Below are positions 57,406 through 64,000 of a stretch of 64,000 nucleotides of DNA, piece by piece. The DNA comes from Protula sp. h YS-2021 (taxonomy: Eukaryota; Annelida; Polychaeta; Sabellida; Serpulidae): positions 60,910,859-60,974,858 of the forward strand of contig OX457027.1 in NCBI GenBank assembly GCA_949752745.1, read 5' to 3'. The notes under the pieces were generated by a model, which was not told the origin of the DNA, did not search any database, and was given only the letters and a program-made list of their open reading frames with translations. Made by a program: the position numbers and the translations under genes. Every line of letters begins with the position of its first letter. The first letter of the stretch is position 1.

Positions 57406-60400
57406 CTAGCCCTTCTTCAACTTGCATTCACTCTGAAACAGCTTCTTTGCTAGAAGTACGTAAGGACAAACAAAACCCAATGGATCATACACGGATGACA
57501 CGACGCTAAGCAAGCCTCGACGAGTATACATCGGATCTTTTTGGGGCTGTCTCACCGTAATGCGGAAGACATCTTCTTCAGTTGCCCATTCCACACCTAA
57601 CGCTCTTTCAACCGGCAACGTGGATTGCTGCAGGTCTAGATTTTGTATTCCTTTGGCCCTGTAGTCTTTCGGTATCGACTCGATGATCTTTCGACTGTTG
57701 CTGACCCATTTCGTTAAGTTAAAACCCCTCAGCGACAACAGGTCTCGAAGCTCTTTAGCCATGTGGATGCCAGCACTCTCTGAAACAACTGACTGTAACA
57801 AGTCATCAACATAGAAATTATGTAGTACAGCATCTACAGTTTGCTTGTCAAACCTTTGTTGAAACTCTTCAGCAGTCTTCTTCAACGCATAACTGGAGAT
57901 ACTTGGACACCAGATACCACCGAATAGGTGAACCGTCATCCTGTAGACTTCTGCTGCCTTTTTTGGATCCCCTTCCTGCCACCAAAGGAACCGGAGTACA
58001 TCTCTGTGATGTGGTGTTACCTTCACTTGGAAAAATATTGCTTCAATGTCAGCCATCATACCATACTTGCTTTCTCTGAATCGTAACAGAACGCCAAGTA
58101 GTCTGTTTGTCAAGTCAGGACCTTGTAAAACTTCTTTGTTTAATGAGGTTCCGCGATATTCAGCTGCGCAATCATGAACTATTCTCACCTTATCGGGCTT
58201 GTTGACATTCAGCCCAGCATGATGTGGTATATACCAGGTAAGCCCCAGTGGCCCTTCAGGATCCGAAACCTTTTCCGCGTAACCCTTCTTCAGTAGTGTT
58301 TCAATTTCATTTTTATACCTTGATAAGAGGTGGTCATCCTTACTTAGCCTTCGCCCCAGGTAAGACAATCGCCTTTCAGCAACACACTTGTTGTTTGGCA
58401 GTTGTGGCTCTTTGGATTTGAATGGAACATCTAGCTCGTAATGATCACCTCGTAGATGTACACTGTCGTTCCATATCTGCAATGCTCTCTTATCATTAAG
58501 AGATAGCTCAGTAGCAGATAAAGCACTGTTCTCAAGCTTCCAAAACTGTTCGACTTGTTGTTCAAGACGCTTAGCATTGATGGCACAATTAACAAAGTTA
58601 CACACACCTGTGTCGTCTTCTGTTGTTTGCACTGGACCGTTGATAGTCCATCCCAGAGGTGTCCGCACTCCATATGGCTCACCAACTGAGCCACGCCTCA
58701 GCTCCAATGGCAGCAAAGCTTGAGGATTATCCTGACCAATGAGTAGCGTCACCTTTATGCCATCATTTACATGAACTGGCAGATCTCTTAAGTGATCCCA
58801 ACAGTCAACGTCTGTGCTAAAAGCAGTACTCGATACAAGCGACGGAAATTTTTTCAAAGCGTACACCTCTGACAACTCGATTGCACAGTTTTTTGAAACA
58901 CTTGAAACTGATAAGTTGACCTTTTCTACAGGCTCTTCTTTTCCGTCATTTAAGGTAGAAATCTTGAGACTGGTTTGCTTACCTTCAATTCCGAGGTCAT
59001 TTAGAAGGGCTGCAGAACAAAATGTCTTATTGCTACCAGAGTCTAGTAGAGCGTAGGTTTTGACAATGTTTTCGGTGTCCTTACCTTTTACAAGTACAGG
59101 TACGATGGGCAATACGACCTTTGAACTCTGGTAGGACCCAGCTTGTGTATTCAAGACGAGGGAGTCATCTTGCGTACCAGTATCTTCCACTTTCGGCGAA
59201 TCTTTCCTTTTGGATTTGAAGGCATGGTGAAGCAGCCTAGAATGCTTCATGGTGCAGCCGTCGATGCCACACTTTCGATCAAATCTGCAGTTTTTTGCTG
59301 AATGCTTAGCCTCTTTTAAGCAGTTGAAACAGAGTTGCTTGTCTTTGGCAAATTTTAGACGCTGAACAACAGGCATCTTCTTAAACACGTCACATTGGTG
59401 CAACATGTGCTTTTCATTACAGGCAACGCAGCATTTTACAGTAGAGATATTTGATTCGTTACCTCCTTTTGCATCTACATGGAAACTTGAGGCCTTAATT
59501 TTCTTCCCACAGCCTTTACTTTCTTTTGCTTCCTGAATACCAAAGACCGGATCACTAACCTCGCGTGAGACTTTCTCTAAGAACTTGAGAAATTCATCAA
59601 TACCTGGATATCTTCCAATTTTGTCGTATTCATCAATTGCTTGTTTCCTCCAGCGCCCCTGTAAGTAGTAAGGCAGCCGCTCTACCAGTTGTACTAGCCT
59701 CACTCGTGAGTCCACCTCGTCCAAATGACCCATGGCTCGTAAAGTCTCAGTGCAGCTTCTAACGTCATCTGAAAATTCCTGCAAGGACTCCTTGCTATTT
59801 TTCTTGACTGGCGGACCACTCGTGATTTTCGTAACCCATGCTTCTGAGATAACATAGTCATTACCAAAGCGTTCTTGCAGAAGCGATCTAGCTTTTAAGT
59901 AACCCATAACTGGATCCATAAGAGCACATGACTTGATGACTTTTAGAGCTTTCCCTTTACACAGTTGAAAAAGACGATTTAGTTTTGCGGCATCACTTAT
60001 GCTGGTTGAATGAATGCAAGTGTCAAATGAATTCATGAAGAAATGAAATTCAATAGGGTTACCGTCATACGAAGAGAGCTCTGGCTTCGGTAAACTCAAT
60101 ATATCAAACATCTGCTGTTGTGCTCTGATGTCACCGGTGTTGTTTTGAAGTGTAAGCACTTGATTGCTTTCCGGATCGCAAAGCTGAGGTAGATCGTTCT
60201 TCTGCGGCGAAACTTGATAGTTGGGCACGTACCTTAGCGCATCCGGATTCAGTGCGGTTGTGGTCAATGTAGGAACTGATAACTTACTGCGAACATCAGG
60301 AGGATGTATGCTTTGCATCGTAGCAGCCTGTGCCGTATTTGGATTTACACGCGGGGGCTCAGGCGACATAGCTGGAGCATTCCCTTCTATAGCGGCTTGT

Positions 60401-60816
60401 GGAGCTGCAGCTTCTGCATATTCGGCAAACACCTGCTCCTCGGCAGAAACAGCTTGGATCTCCGTCTGAAGCTGATGAAAGCGAAGTTGGGCTTCTTTCT
60501 CTGCTAGTTCGGCGCGTATTCGTTCCTCTTCTTTTAAGGCTTCTAATTTGGCTTTTAAACTGGCTTTACGGGCAGCAGCTCGAGCACGTGCGCTACTCGT
60601 CGAGCTGCTTGTCTGGGAAGCACTGTCGTGGGGCAGAATAGAATCCTGCAGATCCTCCGTTGGTTCTTGTACATCTTCTTCTTTAGTGGAATAGTGCTCA
60701 CGCAACCGCAGCACTAGTTCAGACTTATTTCCTGACGTTTTTAGTCCTTTTTCACTTAAAATTCTCTTGAGCTCTGTCACTTTGAAGCTTGCGATGTCAG
60801 GCTCAACTATTGGCAT
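57406..60816 (-). CDS. BEL/Pao Gag-protease-reverse transcriptase, first 1136 codons, ends at in-frame TAG
   Basis: Starts at an ATG 64 nt inside the 5' LTR. Domains in order: a SAP-like DNA/RNA-binding helix pair (residues 8-42), a charged coiled coil (77-130), a Gag region of the DUF1759 type (about 240-420), a Cys/His-rich nucleic-acid-binding part with a CX2CX5HX4C knuckle (496-510), an aspartic protease with DSG (592-594), and a reverse transcriptase with the first Asp at 923 (MADIEA) and YVDD at 1002-1005, followed by the start of the Peptidase_A17-type connection region. It stops at TAG (57406-57408). The next codons continue the same frame into the RNase H-integrase part, so the break is a single nonsense codon or a suppressible stop within a BEL-type polyprotein. 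No other lesion is visible. Confidence 0.92.
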   Translation of the reverse strand: MPIVEPDIASFKVTELKRILSEKGLKTSGNKSELVLRLREHYSTKEEDVQEPTEDLQDSILPHDSASQTSSSTSSARARAAARKASLKAKLEALKEEERIRAELAEKEAQLRFHQLQTEIQAVSAEEQVFAEYAEAAAPQAAIEGNAPAMSPEPPRVNPNTAQAATMQSIHPPDVRSKLSVPTLTTTALNPDALRYVPNYQVSPQKNDLPQLCDPESNQVLTLQNNTGDIRAQQQMFDILSLPKPELSSYDGNPIEFHFFMNSFDTCIHSTSISDAAKLNRLFQLCKGKALKVIKSCALMDPVMGYLKARSLLQERFGNDYVISEAWVTKITSGPPVKKNSKESLQEFSDDVRSCTETLRAMGHLDEVDSRVRLVQLVERLPYYLQGRWRKQAIDEYDKIGRYPGIDEFLKFLEKVSREVSDPVFGIQEAKESKGCGKKIKASSFHVDAKGGNESNISTVKCCVACNEKHMLHQCDVFKKMPVVQRLKFAKDKQLCFNCLKEAKHSAKNCRFDRKCGIDGCTMKHSRLLHHAFKSKRKDSPKVEDTGTQDDSLVLNTQAGSYQSSKVVLPIVPVLVKGKDTENIVKTYALLDSGSNKTFCSAALLNDLGIEGKQTSLKISTLNDGKEEPVEKVNLSVSSVSKNCAIELSEVYALKKFPSLVSSTAFSTDVDCWDHLRDLPVHVNDGIKVTLLIGQDNPQALLPLELRRGSVGEPYGVRTPLGWTINGPVQTTEDDTGVCNFVNCAINAKRLEQQVEQFWKLENSALSATELSLNDKRALQIWNDSVHLRGDHYELDVPFKSKEPQLPNNKCVAERRLSYLGRRLSKDDHLLSRYKNEIETLLKKGYAEKVSDPEGPLGLTWYIPHHAGLNVNKPDKVRIVHDCAAEYRGTSLNKEVLQGPDLTNRLLGVLLRFRESKYGMMADIEAIFFQVKVTPHHRDVLRFLWWQEGDPKKAAEVYRMTVHLFGGIWCPSISSYALKKTAEEFQQRFDKQTVDAVLHNFYVDDLLQSVVSESAGIHMAKELRDLLSLRGFNLTKWVSNSRKIIESIPKDYRAKGIQNLDLQQSTLPVERALGVEWATEEDVFRITVRQPQKDPMYTRRGLLSVVSSVYDPLGFVCPYVLLAKKLFQSECKLKKG

Positions 60817-60880
60817 TTTGAGTTTTTTTTCACATTTTAATTTATTTCAGTTCCAATTTTTTGCATTAATTTTGTCCTTT

Positions 60881-61410
<530 letters not shown>

Positions 61411-61465
61411 TATTATAATAGAAGAAACATCAAAACTTGTTCAACTTCTCTTATAAAACATGTTT

Positions 61466-61607
61466 CAGGCAATTCGTGAATTGACTGGTCCCTCATTTCA
61501 GGCAATTCACGAACTGCCTGAAAATTTTAGTCAATTCACGAATTGCCTGACCCCTACAGGCAGTTCACGAATTGCCTGAAAATTTCAGGCAATTCACGAA
61601 TTGCCTG
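61466..61607. repeat. Array of five 22-bp palindromes, CAGGCAATTC(A/G)(C/T)GAATTGCCTG
   Basis: Near-perfect hairpins start at about 61466, 61499, 61530, 61557 and 61586, with spacers of about 6-11 bp. Changes in one arm are few. There is no counterpart in copy A at about 29520. Confidence 0.88.
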
Positions 61608-61734
61608 AATACGCAAATTACCTGTAGCATATATACCCGTTTAATTATAAACTTCTTAAAACCAGTGTTAAAAATAAAGAAAAACTAGACCAAGTAGCGA
61701 AAATTACACTTGGGGCCACAAAAATACGATTCTG

Positions 61735-62030
61735 AATTCATAATTGACCATGAACGAGGAGGTCAAGGTCAAAGAGCTACCTCTTACATAACGTCTTTAG
61801 CTCAAAGCGTTGCAAATAAGCTCGAAATCTCTAACCGTCTTCGAGATAATGATCAGCTTTCGGTTTCTGACATTGACTATGACCGATGAGGTCAAAGCCA
61901 CCGACGTTTCTCGTATATAACGTCTTTTAGGCCTAGAGAGTCGATAATAAGCTCAAAATCGCTTTTTCTCTAACCGTTTTGGATATACAGGAAAACTTCC
62001 GGTTTTTGATCTTGACCGATGAGGTGCTAG
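61735..62030 (-). repeat. Two diverged units of the GACCTTGACC repeat, reverse orientation
   Basis: Reads as the reverse complement of the 26500-27260 unit: GAGGTCAAGGTCA, CTACCTCTTACATAACGTC, TCTAACCGTCTTCGAGATAA and CTTCCGGTTTTTGATCTTGA. About two units. Confidence 0.75.
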
Positions 62031-62876
62031 ATTTTAAGTGCAAAGGAGAAACACCGTGTATTAGCCAGGTTTTCTAAAGGTTCAGATTCAGTTTAGTGAA
62101 TTCAATTAGATTTTTGTGTTGAGTTCATTGTCCAAGTATGCTTTTGAAAAAATAAACCAATTGGAGAAGATGAACTTGCTGCTGTAGTTCCTTCAATTTC
62201 AAGTCAGATTCGAAATCAAAGGCGCCATGAGCCGTAGGCCAACTGAGCTGTAATCGATCAGCTGCCTCCTCTCCAGTGTTATCGGGCGGTCATGAAACAT
62301 ATATCACCTCTCACACCATTTTAGAAAGATTGCCTTGACATGTGGTTACCTCAGTCCACTGCACATTTCGTTTGTTCTTTTTGTACTAATGTCTGATTTT
62401 CTTTTAAAGGAAAGTCGTGAATTAAAACCCTTTCTCTGTGTTTCTATGTGTGGAGCAGAATTTTTCAAACACTACTCAACCAAAAATTTTGGTCTATCAT
62501 TTCAAAATCATGCTTGATTCTTTTTTCTGCCAAAAATTGAAGTGAATCGTTTTCGGTGTGGTTTTCTGAGGGTCATGATCTTTGGGAAAATCTGTTCGTT
62601 ACTGCGCATGTTTTCTATTTTAATGTTTTATTTTGGTGGAGAAAAAAACTAGATAGAATTATCGACCTTGTAATGAATCTGTCATTGTGATAACATGGGC
62701 AGGATATAGAAAAAATGACATAATACATAAATATGTGCAAAACACATCTGCAGCTTCATCTTTACAGGTGACTCTTTATCACAGGTGCCAAGGCTTTACA
62801 GATGTAGAATGGCCAATGCATCCTCACATTAAGGTCATAATAAAGACGAACTAGAATAATGAAAAGTTCCACTTTC

Positions 62877-62941
62877 CTAGTGTAATTAAGTTCGTATCTT
62901 AGTGTAATTAAGCTCGTATCCTAGTGTAATTAAGTTCGTAC
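62877..62941 (+). repeat. Tandem repeat, three copies of about 22-24 bp
   Basis: TAGTGTAATTAAGTTCGTA occurs three times in a row with one or two changes. Confidence 0.85.
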
Positions 62942-63499
62942 TGGAAAGCGAAATATCTCTTTTTCTCTGCAAATCGTTTCCGCGCAACTCGTCCAAAACG
63001 CAAATAGCATTACAGCTGAAATATTACGTGAGTGTCGGGGATATCGATCCTGGTGCTGTCTGAAATTTTGAAACGCAAGCCTGTTGAATTACACGGTGCC
63101 CGTGGAAGTTGTGTCCTAGGACGTTGTGTTGGAATGATTTGCCTGTAGATATTTGTTGCTGGGGTAGTCATGTTAAAAACATATGATATGCTAAAAGCAA
63201 TTTTTGATAGTTTTACATGGCAAGTTTAAAACCCATGTGAATTGAATCGAACGTTTTTTATTTGCATTAAAACATATAATCAAAAACAAATAACCAAAAA
63301 TATAAAATAGCAATGCAAAATAATGAAATGAGAAGGAAATAAAAGATACGGCAATCAAACGTTTCTCAGTGGTCGCAGTAATTGACGACAATGGAAGTTT
63401 CGATTTTTTTAAAGATTTCCTTTTGAGTTAAAATGTGTGAACTGATCTTGGGTGACAATCTTATTCATTGTTTTTAATTTTAGGGAGGTTTCGTCTCAG

Positions 63500-63572
<73 letters not shown>
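63500..63572 (+). repeat. (TA)n microsatellite
   Basis: About 36 uninterrupted TA units. The poly-Ile/Tyr open frame over it is an artefact. Confidence 0.95.
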
Positions 63573-63573
<1 letters not shown>

Positions 63574-64000
63574 CCGGAACAATGTATCACTTACAATATA
63601 GAGTATATACGAGATTTCAAAATCTCATAATACAATCCTCAGTTCACTGAAAGTTCAAGTTGTTCCCCATGAACTGGAAAAAAGAGAAAAAGCATATAAA
63701 ATGAAATAAAATCAAGAGAGCTGACAGTGGGGATGAAATTAACGAAGACGAAAAGCTTCGATACCAGAGTTTACTACTTGTAAAGTGATATAAAAGTTGG
63801 CTATCCATGCGATGATTTATGTCGTCAGCCACTGACAGCAATAATATTGGTGCACGCCGACCACACCCCTTCTGCTGTTCCCCACCACCCCCAACTCATG
63901 TGTACGTTCTTCATAGAAGGTCGTAAGAATTTCCTGAGTGCTCCTGAGTTTCTCATTGCTTGTGTCATCGCCTTACAAACAACGCACGCCATATGGCGTC

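Larger units (their letters stand above)
62396..64000. other. Unique right-hand stretch, no gene recognised
   Basis: Beyond the right end of duplication block B. It holds a three-copy tandem repeat (62877-62941) and a (TA)n tract (63500-63572), and otherwise AT-rich DNA without supported exons. No SLC23 or ABHD sequence is seen here. Confidence 0.6.

Noticed and set aside
56402..60641. Plus-strand frames opposite the BEL/Pao genes (for example 56402-56701, 60221-60469)
   Set aside because: Antisense shadows of the conserved minus-strand polyprotein.
61466..61607. CRISPR-like array
   Set aside because: Repeats are palindromes with spacers of only about 6-11 bp of uneven length, in animal DNA with no cas genes.

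Overview
The window is animal nuclear DNA, most likely from a marine invertebrate; a mollusc or other lophotrochozoan is my inference. It is AT-rich and intron-rich, with GT-AG splicing, many microsatellites and an unusually mixed set of transposable elements (BEL/Pao, DIRS-like, Tc1, MULE, a long-TIR element with a Ulp1-like gene, MITEs, tRNA-related SINEs). Host genes supported by sequence are one exon of an ABHD4/ABHD5-type hydrolase cut by the left edge (1-255, minus) and two complete 13-exon genes of the SLC23 nucleobase/ascorbate transporter family, both on the minus strand (copy A 11984-21570, 631 codons; copy B 39579-47474, 633 codons). I rebuilt both by walking splice sites; every junction is GT-AG and the reading frame closes in both.

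The dominant structure is a direct tandem segmental duplication. Block A (about 5957-30980) and block B (about 33652-62395) align along most of their length, including introns and flanks, and each carries one SLC23 gene. The 2.7 kb between them (30981-33651) holds a decayed MULE with a FLYWCH finger and one arm of an inverted TIR element. Since duplication each block has acquired its own elements. A has a Tc1 relic beside a DIRS-like relic in intron 2, a 1.2 kb hairpin-ended element carrying a tandem array, and an expanded GATATC-rich AT tract. B has a 2.1 kb element with about 225 bp terminal inverted repeats and CXC and Ulp1-like coding remnants, a 0.88 kb TIR element flanked by CCGG, a 0.86 kb insertion in intron 3, and a full-length BEL/Pao retrotransposon (53719-61292) with LTRs that look identical, inserted in a (TA)n tract.

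The two SLC23 proteins are nearly identical in the membrane core but differ strongly in the cytoplasmic tail encoded by the last two exons. Both lack residues normally diagnostic of the family: the QH pair of TM1 is QQ and the Asn of the NAT signature is Thr, so a standard ascorbate or nucleobase transport role should not be assumed. Other intergenic stretches hold repeats, tRNA-related SINE pieces and two paired coding-like blocks (8.8-11.1 kb with 35.7-39.0 kb; 24.6-25.75 kb with 50.2-51.4 kb) that I could not identify. I saw no CRISPR array, bacterial operon or functional tRNA gene.
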